Below, in pieces: positions 43,911 to 51,905 of a stretch of 64,000 nt of DNA. The notes beneath the pieces were generated by a model. It saw only the letters and a program-made list of their open reading frames with translations, did no database searches and had not been told where the DNA came from. The DNA is from CAYMCO01 sp964388955. Lineage in GTDB: Bacteria > Chloroflexota > Anaerolineae > Anaerolineales > E44-bin32. A program made the translations under genes and the position numbers. The DNA is taken from contig CAYMCO010000029.1 of NCBI GenBank assembly GCA_964388955.1, positions 6,595 to 70,594 on the forward strand, read 5' to 3'. Positions within the stretch are counted from its first letter, which is position 1; every line of letters begins with the position of its first letter.

Positions 43911-44752
43911 GCCTGCGGGTGCCGACCGTGGCCGTCGTGACAGACAGCACGGCGGATATCCCCCGGGAGCGGGCGGAGTCGTTGGCCATTCGCGTGGTCC
44001 CGGCCCTATTGACCATCGATGGGCAGACCTATCGGGATGGCGAGGGAATCACCCGCCGGCAGTTGTATCGAACCCTTCCCGAACTTTCCCAGAGTCCGAA
44101 GACCGCCTCCCCTTCGCCGCACTATTTCAGCGAAGCATACGAGGATGCGCTCGCTGCGGGGGCGCGATCCGTGCTGTCTTTGCATCTTTCCGCCAAGTTG
44201 AGCGGCATATTCAACGCCGCATCCCAGGCCGCGGCATCCTTCGAAGAGCGGGTCCGCGTAATTGATTCCCGCCAGGTTTCCTTGGGGCTGGGCTTCCAGG
44301 TTCTCGAGGCGGCAAGCGCCGCGCTCGAGGGTAGAGGGCCGGACGAGGTTTTCGCTGTGGCGCGCAGGTCCCGGGATCGGGCCTGCCTGACCGCGATGAT
44401 TGACACACTTGAATACCTGCGCCGCAGCGGCAGGGTGAGTTGGCTTCAGGCTGGCGTCGGCGATTTGCTTCAGATGAAGCTGCTGGTGGAGGTCGCCGAT
44501 GGACTCGTACAGCCGGTGGGGAGAGTACGCACCCGCAAGAAGGCCCTGGAACGATTGATGGACGCCGCCCGCGCCTTGCGCCCCTTCTCCCATTTTGCCG
44601 TGCTGCACACCGCCGCGGAGGAACAGGCGGTAGAGCTCGCCGCCCGGCTTGCGGACTGCTCACCCGCACCGCCGCTGATCGTGGAAGCGACCACCGTTAT
44701 CGGCACCCATGTGGGCCCATACGCCATGGGCTTCGCGGGGCTGAGGATATGA
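43907..44752 (+). CDS. DegV-family fatty-acid-binding protein (FakB-like), second copy
   Basis: 281 residues. VVTDSTADIP at the N-terminus and LHLSAKLSGIFNAASQAAASF show the family's TDS and SGT-like pocket motifs. The end (VGPYAMGFAGL) is the usual G-P-x-x-x-G closure. GTG start overlaps the first degV by four bases (GTGA). Together with fakA and the first copy it makes a complete exogenous or recycled fatty-acid activation set. Confidence 0.9.
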   Translation: MSLRVPTVAVVTDSTADIPRERAESLAIRVVPALLTIDGQTYRDGEGITRRQLYRTLPELSQSPKTASPSPHYFSEAYEDALAAGARSVLSLHLSAKLSGIFNAASQAAASFEERVRVIDSRQVSLGLGFQVLEAASAALEGRGPDEVFAVARRSRDRACLTAMIDTLEYLRRSGRVSWLQAGVGDLLQMKLLVEVADGLVQPVGRVRTRKKALERLMDAARALRPFSHFAVLHTAAEEQAVELAARLADCSPAPPLIVEATTVIGTHVGPYAMGFAGLRI

Positions 44753-44799
44753 CCCTGGCGCGATCCACGCCCTTCTCCTATCATTGGAAGTAGACTCAT

Positions 44800-47388
44800 A
44801 TGAATCCTGCGATTGAGAAATTGAGCAAATACCTGCGGCTCGAAGCGCAGCGGGGTTATGACAACCGCGCCATAATGGGCGGCCTGCAGCAGATGCTGGA
44901 TCCCTGGCGCTCCGAAGCGGAGAGCAGCGGCACCTCGGAGGAGTTGGTTGAAGCGGTGACCACCCGCCTGCGCGACTACCCGCGTCTCAGCCCCGAATCG
45001 CGTCGCGAGGTTCTCCTTGGCTTGTGGCGGAGGCTGCAGGGCGAGCATACTGGCGTCGGTGAGTTTCCCGGGATCGATGGGCCGGGGGCGGGGCACGTAG
45101 AAACAGCGGAAGTTTCGGGTGCGCCTTCGAAGTCAGAATCGATCGAGGCGCAAACAATGCCAAAGCGAGAGGGCGCCGGCGGGGAAAAAGGGGGAGGGGG
45201 AGAGGCGCTCAAAGAATGGGGGGACGCGGCGCCGAGCGCGGATCGGCCAGGCACAGGTGAGCAACCTGCGACAGACGCCGCGGCCGGCCCGAAGAGAGCC
45301 CAGCCGGAACCAGAGGGTCCACCCGCCGCAATGGACGCTCCCCTCACGGCCCTGCGCGGGGTGGGGGAGAAGACCTCCAAGACTCTCTCCAAACTGGGGC
45401 TCAATAACCTGGGAGATTTGCTCTGGCATCTGCCCAGGCGCTACGATGATTATTCCCGGTTGAAGACCATCAACCGCCTATGGTACGGGGAGGAAGTGAC
45501 CATCATTGGCACGGTGGAAAGCGTCGACCTGCGGACCGCCCGGGGGGGCAGGATGAAGCTTGTCGACGCAGTGGTCAGCGACGGCACCGCGGCCTTGCGG
45601 GTCACTTGGTTCAACCAGCCCTGGATTGCGGATAAGCTTCAGCCTGGGCGGGCGATCGTGCTGTCAGGAAAGGTGGACCAATATCTGGGACGCCTGACGA
45701 TGAACAATCCGGAATGGGAGCCGGTGGAACGAAAGCAGCTCCACACGAACCGAATCGTCCCTGTCTACCCCCTGACCGCGGGCATCACCTCCAAATGGCT
45801 GCGCCGGGTGATGCATGGCCTCATCAACCGTCTGGCGCCGCGCGTGCCCGATCCGCTGCCTGAGGACGTCATCCAATCGGCTGATCTGATGGCGCTTGGC
45901 GACGCGCTCCGCCAGGTTCACTTCCCCGACAGTTGGGAACTACTCCGGCGCGCGCAGGCGCGCCTTGCATTCGACGAAATGTTCATGCTGCAGTTGGGGG
46001 TCTTGCGCCAGAAGGCGGATTGGGAATCGCTGACCTCACCGCCCCTGGGCGTGGACGACGTCTGGATCGATAACTTCCTCGACTCGCTCCCTTTCAAACT
46101 CACGCCCGCCCAACATCAAGCGCTCGAAGATCTCAGAGCGGACATGGCCGCGGCGCGGCCCATGAATCGTCTGCTCCAAGGGGATGTTGGGTCGGGAAAG
46201 ACGGTCATTGCCGCCGCAGGGATGGGAATTGCGCTCGCCAACCGCAAACAATCTGCCCTGCTTGCCCCCACCAGCATCCTCGCCGAGCAGCATCTGGACA
46301 CTTTGCTTGAAGTGCTGCCTGCGGCGGCCGGGATGCAGGCCCGTGACATCCGTTTGCTGATCGGCGCCACGCCGGAGAGCGAGAAGGCCGAAATCCGGGA
46401 GGGATTGTCGAGCGGTGAGATCGCGGTTGTCGTCGGCACCCACGCTTTGCTCGAGGATCCGGTCCACTTTGGGGACTTGGGGCTCGTGGTGATCGATGAA
46501 CAACATCGTTTCGGAGTCGAACAGCGCGCCGAGCTGCGCGCCAAAGGCGATAATCCGAACCTGATGGTCATGACTGCAACTCCGATCCCGCGCTCGCTTG
46601 CGCTGACTCTCTATGGAGATCTGGATTTGACCGTGATCGACGAATTGCCTCCGGGCCGGAAGCCCATCGAGACGCGCGTTCTACGCCCCATCGAACGAGG
46701 GCGCGCCTACACGTTCATCATCACCCAAATCGAAGCCGGGCATCAGGCCTTTGTCATCTATCCGCTGGTGGAGGAATCCGAGAAAGTGGACGCCAAGGCC
46801 GCCGTCGATGAGTTCGAGCGCTTGGCGAAGGACGTCTTCCCCGAGTATGACGTGGGTCTCGTACATGGGCGCCTCCCGCCCGATGAAAAAGAGCGCGTCA
46901 TGAAGCGATTTCGGGCTGGGGAGATTGATGTGCTCGTGTCCACCTCGGTGATCGAAGTGGGCATCGACGTCCCCAACGCCACGGTGATGCTTGTCGAGGG
47001 CGCCGATCGATTTGGCCTCGCGCAGCTGCATCAGTTCCGCGGCCGAGTAGGCCGCAGCAGCCACCGTTCCTACTGCCTGCTGATACCCTCCAATGATGAG
47101 GATGCCGAGAACAAGCGCCTGAAGGCCATGGAAGCCACCAATGACGGCTTCGAGCTCGCGGAATTGGATCTCGAATACCGGGGGCCGGGGGATTTTCTCG
47201 GAACACGCCAGTCAGGCTTCACCGAGCTGCGGATGGCAAAACTTACGGATGTGCGCCTGATCGAAAGGGCCCGCCAACAGGCCAGGCGCGTCTTTGAGGC
47301 CGACCCGGCTCTGTCGATGCCGGAGCACGTCCTGCTGGCCGAGGCGGTGGACCGCTTCTGGGCCGTAGGAAAAGGAGAGATCAGTTGA
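44800..47388 (+). CDS. recG: RecG, branch-migrating DNA helicase, with N-terminal extension
   Basis: 862 residues, about 170 longer than classic RecG. Residues 1-85 form an extra helical domain, 90-180 is a Gly/Glu/Pro-rich linker, and from about 185 the standard protein begins (TALRGVGEKTSKTLSKLGL, wedge domain). Helicase motifs: LLQGDVGSGKTVIAA, VVIDEQHRFG, MTATPIPRSLALT, QFRGRVGRSSHRSYC. RecG remodels stalled forks and Holliday junctions. It sits between the degV pair and coaD; the coaD ATG overlaps its stop by one base. Confidence 0.96.
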   Translation: MNPAIEKLSKYLRLEAQRGYDNRAIMGGLQQMLDPWRSEAESSGTSEELVEAVTTRLRDYPRLSPESRREVLLGLWRRLQGEHTGVGEFPGIDGPGAGHVETAEVSGAPSKSESIEAQTMPKREGAGGEKGGGGEALKEWGDAAPSADRPGTGEQPATDAAAGPKRAQPEPEGPPAAMDAPLTALRGVGEKTSKTLSKLGLNNLGDLLWHLPRRYDDYSRLKTINRLWYGEEVTIIGTVESVDLRTARGGRMKLVDAVVSDGTAALRVTWFNQPWIADKLQPGRAIVLSGKVDQYLGRLTMNNPEWEPVERKQLHTNRIVPVYPLTAGITSKWLRRVMHGLINRLAPRVPDPLPEDVIQSADLMALGDALRQVHFPDSWELLRRAQARLAFDEMFMLQLGVLRQKADWESLTSPPLGVDDVWIDNFLDSLPFKLTPAQHQALEDLRADMAAARPMNRLLQGDVGSGKTVIAAAGMGIALANRKQSALLAPTSILAEQHLDTLLEVLPAAAGMQARDIRLLIGATPESEKAEIREGLSSGEIAVVVGTHALLEDPVHFGDLGLVVIDEQHRFGVEQRAELRAKGDNPNLMVMTATPIPRSLALTLYGDLDLTVIDELPPGRKPIETRVLRPIERGRAYTFIITQIEAGHQAFVIYPLVEESEKVDAKAAVDEFERLAKDVFPEYDVGLVHGRLPPDEKERVMKRFRAGEIDVLVSTSVIEVGIDVPNATVMLVEGADRFGLAQLHQFRGRVGRSSHRSYCLLIPSNDEDAENKRLKAMEATNDGFELAELDLEYRGPGDFLGTRQSGFTELRMAKLTDVRLIERARQQARRVFEADPALSMPEHVLLAEAVDRFWAVGKGEIS

Positions 47389-47915
47389 TGGTCAGGGCAA
47401 TCTTCCCGGGGACCTTCGATCCCATTCACTTTGGCCATATCGACATTGCCCACCGGGCGGCCGACTTGTTCGACGAGCTCATCGTCGCGGTCTACGATCG
47501 CCCGCTGAAGGCCCTGCTGTTCTCCCCGGAGGACCGCCTCGAGATGGCGCAGCGCACCTTCGAAGGCGCGGAGCGCATTCGGGTGATCGGCTACCAGGGC
47601 CTCACCGTCGAGCTGTGCCGCAGGCTGGGCGCCAAGGTGGTCGTGCGCGGCCTGCGGGTCTTCTCCGACTTCGAACACGAGTTCCGCATGGCGCTCGCCA
47701 ATCACCGCTTGGCGCCAGAGGTCGAAGTGGTCGCACTGATCACCAGCGAGCAGCACACCTTCTTGACGGGCACCACTGTGCGGGAGATCGCCTCCCTGGG
47801 CGGGGATGTCAGCAGCATGGTCCCCGAACACGTTTCCAGGGCCCTGAAGAGCCGCTTTCTCGAGTTGGGCGACGACGGGCCGACGAACTATTCGGCCACT
47901 ACGTTTCTGGATTAA
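47388..47915 (+). CDS. coaD: Phosphopantetheine adenylyltransferase
   Basis: 175 residues. The nucleotidyltransferase motif PGTFDPIHFGHIDI (T/HxGH form) and the second motif ISSMVP-like SSMVPEHV are present, as is RGLRVFSDFEHEFRMALANH. Catalyses the fourth step of CoA synthesis. The ATG overlaps the recG TGA (TGATG), with GGAG in the end of recG. Confidence 0.96.
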   Translation: MVRAIFPGTFDPIHFGHIDIAHRAADLFDELIVAVYDRPLKALLFSPEDRLEMAQRTFEGAERIRVIGYQGLTVELCRRLGAKVVVRGLRVFSDFEHEFRMALANHRLAPEVEVVALITSEQHTFLTGTTVREIASLGGDVSSMVPEHVSRALKSRFLELGDDGPTNYSATTFLD

Positions 47916-48014
47916 CAGCCTTGCGGCCCTGTCACGTTCGGTGTACCCTTTTCGCTGATACTCGCATCCGCGGGCCCGCGCCCTTTCCGGCCTGCAGGTA
48001 GAGCGGAGGTATCC

Positions 48015-48515
48015 ATGGACATATTCCATCTGGTGGATCGACTGGAGGAACTGTTCAATGAAAGTCGACCCATCCCTCTCACGCGGAACGTAATTGTCGA
48101 TGAGGACCGCATCCTGGATATCATCGATCAGATGCGGATCTCTGTTCCTGACGAGGTCAAGAAGGCTCAGCAGATCCTGGCGCAGCGAGACCGTGTGTTG
48201 GCCCAAGCCCAGGAGGAGGCGAACCGCACCCTGGCGATCGCAAAGAAAAGGGCGGATGAGATGATGGAAAAAGAGGCCATCATCCAGGCGGCCCAGCCGC
48301 GCGCCGAGCAAATCCTCAGCGACACGAAGGGTGATGCCGAGGCCATCATGCGCGACGCAGATCGATATGTCGTCGACTCCCTCCGCTCGCTGGAGGCCGA
48401 GCTGCTGCGCATGTTGTCGCAGGTACGAAATGGGATTGCCAAGATGAACGCCGAACTCGAATACGCGAAGCGAGACATGGAAGAGCAGGAACGCGCGCCC
48501 AAGCCATCTTCGTAG
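48015..48515 (+). CDS. SepIVA-like coiled-coil protein
   Basis: 166 residues. The first 50 residues (DRLEELFNESRPIPLTRNVIVDEDRILDIIDQMR, shown in parts) resemble the N-terminus of mycobacterial SepIVA (Rv2927c), with the same order LxxLE, P-hydrophobic-T and a DxxxLxIID helix. Residues 55-150 are a long coiled coil rich in Ala/Glu/Arg, like DivIVA or ATP-synthase b stalks. SepIVA is a septation factor; here the assignment is by pattern memory, not alignment. GGAGG precedes the ATG. Last gene of the Asp23-fakA-recG-coaD operon. Confidence 0.72.
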   Translation: MDIFHLVDRLEELFNESRPIPLTRNVIVDEDRILDIIDQMRISVPDEVKKAQQILAQRDRVLAQAQEEANRTLAIAKKRADEMMEKEAIIQAAQPRAEQILSDTKGDAEAIMRDADRYVVDSLRSLEAELLRMLSQVRNGIAKMNAELEYAKRDMEEQERAPKPSS

Positions 48516-48561
48516 ATGCAGCACCCGCCGTCTTCTCTATAGAGAGCCGCCCCCTCTGCGC

Positions 48562-48585
48562 GCCCCGACTGGGGCTTTCTTATTT
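48562..48585 (+). terminator. Terminator of the fakA-recG-coaD operon
   Basis: GCCCC-GACT-GGGGC followed by TTTCTTATTT, about 45 bases after the SepIVA-like stop and overlapping the convergent pyrG end. Confidence 0.8.
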
Positions 48586-50232
48586 AACCTCCTCTGTCGG
48601 CTGCGGCATCCGCTCTGGGGCGAGCACTCCCGCTCGCTCCGCCGCGGCCTTCACGAAGGCGCGGAACAATGGATGGGGCCGGTTCGGGCGCGAGAGAAAC
48701 TCGGGATGAAACTGGCTGCCGACCATGAAGGGATGGCCCTTCAATTCCGCGATCTCCACCAGCCGCCCGTCTGGGGAGAGGCCCGAGAACACCATGCCAT
48801 TTTCCTGCAGCACCGAACGGTATTTGTTGTTCAACTCGAACCGATGGCGGTGTCTTTCTTCGACATAGTCCGTGCCGTACGCCGCAGCAGTGATGGTGCC
48901 TGGCACGATCTTGCACGGATACAGCCCCAGCCTCATGGTGCCACCCAAATCCCCAAGGCCCCGCTGCTCCGGCAGCAGATCGATGACCGGATGCGCTGTG
49001 TTGCGATCGAACTCCGTCGAATTGACGTCATCCGTGCCCATCACATGGCGGCCGAACTCGATCACCATCACCTGCATGCCCAGGCACAGCCCCAGGTACG
49101 GAACCTTCTCTGAGCGCGCATAGGCCGCGGTGGCGATCTTGCCTTCAATTCCCCTGGAGTCGAACCCGCCCGGGATGATGATGCCGTCGGCGCTCATCAC
49201 CTCATCCCAATCTTTGCCCTTTTCAACCTCTGAGGAATGCAGCCACAGCATGCGCGTCTTCACGCCGACGGCCAGCCCTGCATGCCGTACCGCCTCCCGC
49301 ACGCTGATGTAGGCATCGTGAAGCTCAACGTACTTGCCCACCAGAGCGATGGTGACACAGGGACGGGTTGAATGCTCCATGCTCACAATCTTCTTCCACT
49401 CGGTCCAATCCGGCTGTGCGCGCGCCTTGATCTTCAGGCGCTTCAACATGTAGTCACCCAGATTCTCTCTTTCCAGCCGCAGGGGGACCTCGTACAAGAC
49501 GGATGATGTCGACAGTGGGATCACGGCTCGCGTTTCCACGTCACAAAACAAGGCGATCTTCTCCCGCAGATCCTCTCCCACCTCGTGGTCCGCGCGGGCG
49601 ATGATCACGTCCGGTTGGATGCCGATCCCCCGGAGCTCGCGCACCGAGTGCTGGGTGGGCTTTGTTTTCAATTCTCCCGTTGCCTGGATGTGCGGCAGCC
49701 ATGTGACATGGATGTAGAGCGTATTTCCGCGTCCCAGGTCCATGCGCATCTGCCGTAGGGCCTCCAGGAAAGGAAGCGATTCGATATCGCCCACCGTGCC
49801 GCCGACCTCGACGATCACGATCTCCGCCCCCGTCTCCTGGGAGACCAGGCGGATGCATCGCTTGATCTCGTTGGTGATGTGCGGAATGACCTGGATCGTG
49901 CCACCAAGGAAATCCCCTCTGCGTTCTTTGGAGATGATGGATGAGTAGATCTGCCCCGTGGTAACGTTGCACACTCGGCTCAGGCTGGTATCGATGAAGC
50001 GCTCATAGTGCCCCAGGTCGAGGTCCGTCTCCGCCCCATCGTCGAGGACAAAGACCTCGCCATGCTGGTAGGGGCTCATGGTCCCTGGATCGACATTCAG
50101 ATACGGGTCGAGCTTCTGAATCGATACCCGGTAGCCGCGTTCTTTCAGCAGCTTGCCAATCGCCGCCGCGGTGACCCCCTTCCCCACTGAGCTCACCACA
50201 CCGCCCGTCAAGAAAATGAACTTGGTGTCCAC
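48580..50232 (-). CDS. pyrG: CTP synthase
   Basis: 550 residues. The synthetase domain opens with KFIFLTGGVVSSVGKGVTAAAIG (P-loop) and KLDPYLNVDPGTMSPYQHGEVFV. The glutaminase domain has the GLCLGMQ nucleophile Cys and the late FHPEF His. It converts UTP to CTP with glutamine. Start is GTG with AGGAGG four bases upstream. A strong hairpin lies 40-75 bases upstream in the leader; a possible regulatory element. Confidence 0.97.
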   Translation of the reverse strand: MDTKFIFLTGGVVSSVGKGVTAAAIGKLLKERGYRVSIQKLDPYLNVDPGTMSPYQHGEVFVLDDGAETDLDLGHYERFIDTSLSRVCNVTTGQIYSSIISKERRGDFLGGTIQVIPHITNEIKRCIRLVSQETGAEIVIVEVGGTVGDIESLPFLEALRQMRMDLGRGNTLYIHVTWLPHIQATGELKTKPTQHSVRELRGIGIQPDVIIARADHEVGEDLREKIALFCDVETRAVIPLSTSSVLYEVPLRLERENLGDYMLKRLKIKARAQPDWTEWKKIVSMEHSTRPCVTIALVGKYVELHDAYISVREAVRHAGLAVGVKTRMLWLHSSEVEKGKDWDEVMSADGIIIPGGFDSRGIEGKIATAAYARSEKVPYLGLCLGMQVMVIEFGRHVMGTDDVNSTEFDRNTAHPVIDLLPEQRGLGDLGGTMRLGLYPCKIVPGTITAAAYGTDYVEERHRHRFELNNKYRSVLQENGMVFSGLSPDGRLVEIAELKGHPFMVGSQFHPEFLSRPNRPHPLFRAFVKAAAERAGVLAPERMPQPTEEVK

Positions 50233-50271
50233 GTTCCCTCCTCATACATCCCCATACCTGCCCAAAAGGGC

Positions 50272-50306
50272 GGTGGGGAGGGCCGTCCTGCGGCGACCTC
50301 CCCACC
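50272..50306. promoter_or_regulatory. Strong hairpin between the roadblock gene and pyrG
   Basis: GGTGGGGAGG (50272-50281) pairs perfectly with CCTCCCCACC (50297-50306), and the 15-base interior can form a second GCCG/CGGC stem. Next to it is GCCCAAAAGGGC (50260-50271). On the minus strand the stem is followed by GCCCTTTTGGGC, so it may end the roadblock transcript or fold in the pyrG leader. Confidence 0.6.
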
Positions 50307-50347
50307 ATGACCGGATCAATATTCCGCCTGTATCTTCTTTCTGCGTT

Positions 50348-50722
50348 TCATTCAATCAATTCTCGAATATCATCAGCGGCCCGCCGCATCTCCAGCAGGA
50401 CCAAACCCAGCTTGGCCTTCTCCCGCGCCAATAATGTCAGCACAGCGTCTTTTCCCGCCGCCATCAAGAGGATATAGCCCTCAGTTCCGTGAACATAGAC
50501 CTCGTCCAAGTCGCCACGCCCCAACTCTCTTGAGATACGCTCCCCCAGGCTGAGCATGGCGGCGGACATGGCGGAGACTCTGTCTTCCGCCACCGCTTCC
50601 GGCAACGCGGAAGCCATTACGAGGCCGTCCACGCTTACCACGGCCGATGCCTCGACATCCAGGGCACTGCTCTGCAGCTGCCGCATGCGCTGCACCATGC
50701 GCACGGTTCGCGAGTTTTCCAT
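50348..50722 (-). CDS. Roadblock/LC7-domain protein
   Basis: 124 residues of a single roadblock/LC7 domain: VEASAVVSVDGLVMASALPE in the first strands, the long middle helix MSAAMLSLGERISREL, and GYILLMAAGKDAVLTLLAREKAKLGLVLLEM at the end. Bacterial members act in small-GTPase (MglB-type) or sensory assemblies. No MglA-like GTPase lies in this window. Proposed promoter TTGCTC-N17-TAGACT upstream. Confidence 0.9.
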   Translation of the reverse strand: MENSRTVRMVQRMRQLQSSALDVEASAVVSVDGLVMASALPEAVAEDRVSAMSAAMLSLGERISRELGRGDLDEVYVHGTEGYILLMAAGKDAVLTLLAREKAKLGLVLLEMRRAADDIRELIE

Positions 50723-50754
50723 CCGGCTGCATCATCAGCAATTCGAATCGGTGG

Positions 50755-50783
50755 AGTCTACCATGCGTGAAAAACGCGAGCAA
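50755..50783 (-). promoter_or_regulatory. Possible promoter of the roadblock gene
   Basis: On the minus strand TTGCTC (50783-50778), 17 bases, TAGACT (50760-50755). Only moderate matches to consensus. Confidence 0.4.
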
Positions 50784-50833
50784 GATTGGGGGGATTTGGG
50801 TCGAAGGTCGACACGGGCCGTCACCTATCGGCC

Positions 50834-50946
50834 GTCGGCTCGTCGCCAATCGCCGGGGTTCATTTCGCCCTCGGCCAGGTTCTGTACCACCGGTCGCGAA
50901 TTGTCTCGCACTGGCGACAGGTGTTGAGTTGATGGCCGATCGCCGA
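50834..50946 (+). repeat. Dispersed ~110-bp repeat, copy B
   Basis: Same orientation as the copy at 29599-29710, with shared blocks TTTCGCCCTC, GGTTCTG, GAATTGTCTCG and GCCGATCGCCGA. Confidence 0.75.
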
Positions 50947-51024
50947 AAGCTGATTGCTTACATTGTTCGCCGTTTTTCCCTCATCGTCCCCCTGGCGGGG
51001 CGGCTTCGCCGCCGCTGACCTCCG

Positions 51025-51561
51025 CTAGTCGGGCAGCAGACCCGGCAGCAAATGGACGACCATGCGTTCCCCCTCCAGGTCCACTTCGCGGATCACAGAT
51101 TCGATCGCGGGCAGCAGCACCTCTTTCCCCGAATCGGTGCGCACCAAGTAGACATCGTTCACACCCGTCTCGATGATCTGCTCCAACCGGCCCAAGCGCG
51201 CTCCATCCTCTGTCTGCACCGTCAGGCCGATGATCTGCCAATGATAGTATTCGTGCTCCCGCAACGGTTCGGTATCCCCGAAAGAAAGGAACACCTCGGC
51301 GTCCCGCCAACGCTCCGCCGTGTGTCGATCCTCGCATCCTTCGATCCGTACGATAAACCGCCCGCGGTGCGGGCGCACCGAGCGCACGATCTTGGGGGTT
51401 TTCTCTGGGCCGATATAGATGAGAGAGGAGGGAATGATGCTTTGAATCGAGCCCTCGTCCGCTTCCACGACCATCGCGCCATGCACGCCGTGGGGCCGGA
51501 CGATCCTACCCACAGACAGGTAATCCGGCGGCTCACGCCGTCCGTGATGGGGAGACTCCAA
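51025..51561 (-). CDS. rimM: RimM, 16S rRNA processing factor
   Basis: 178 residues. The N-terminal VGRIVRPHGVHGAMVVEA motif and the PRC-barrel half with GLTVQTEDGARLGRLEQIIETGVNDVYLV are typical, as is the ending LLPAIESVIREVDLEGERMVVHLLPGLL. RimM assists maturation of the 30S head and binds S19. Follows khpA by 22 bases. Last of ffh-rpsP-khpA-rimM. Confidence 0.96.
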   Translation of the reverse strand: MESPHHGRREPPDYLSVGRIVRPHGVHGAMVVEADEGSIQSIIPSSLIYIGPEKTPKIVRSVRPHRGRFIVRIEGCEDRHTAERWRDAEVFLSFGDTEPLREHEYYHWQIIGLTVQTEDGARLGRLEQIIETGVNDVYLVRTDSGKEVLLPAIESVIREVDLEGERMVVHLLPGLLPD

Positions 51562-51583
51562 GGGGCAAGAACCCGTTCAGCCG

Positions 51584-51811
51584 CTAGATGATGTCCAGGC
51601 TCGCGCGCTTATCTTCGCGCGATGCGCTGGCCCGCAAAAGTGAGCGCATCGCATTCGCGATACGGCCGTGCCGGCCGATCACCCGGCCCATGTCCTCTTT
51701 CGCCACCGACAGCTCGATGATCACGTGTTCTCGGCGATCTTGCTCTTCCACCCTGACTTCCGTCGGGTCGTTCACGAGCGACTTGGCAATGAATTCGATC
51801 AACTCTTTCAC
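51584..51811 (-). CDS. khpA: KhpA, KH-domain RNA-binding protein
   Basis: 75 residues, one KH domain: LIEFIAKSLVNDPTEVRV opens and GRVIGRHGRIANAMRSLLRA holds the G-x-x-G loop (GRHG). KhpA pairs with KhpB/Jag in other bacteria and affects cell shape. Classic position between rpsP and rimM. Confidence 0.95.
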   Translation of the reverse strand: MKELIEFIAKSLVNDPTEVRVEEQDRREHVIIELSVAKEDMGRVIGRHGRIANAMRSLLRASASREDKRASLDII

Positions 51812-51905
51812 CAGATTTCACCTTCAGCTTGACCCCGCGGCTCAGGCCAACGGCTGGTTCTGAGGTCATCCCATCCATGCGGGCGTGGGGCCGCTGGTTG
51901 CTTGG

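Larger units (their letters stand above)
50723..51024. other. Gap holding the ~110-bp dispersed repeat and a hairpin
   Basis: No gene. It carries the roadblock promoter, copy B of the ~110-bp repeat (50834-50946) with adjoining words GCCGATCGCCGAAAGC, and a GGCGGC-TTC-GCCGCC hairpin (50999-51013) just after the rimM stop. Confidence 0.6.
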
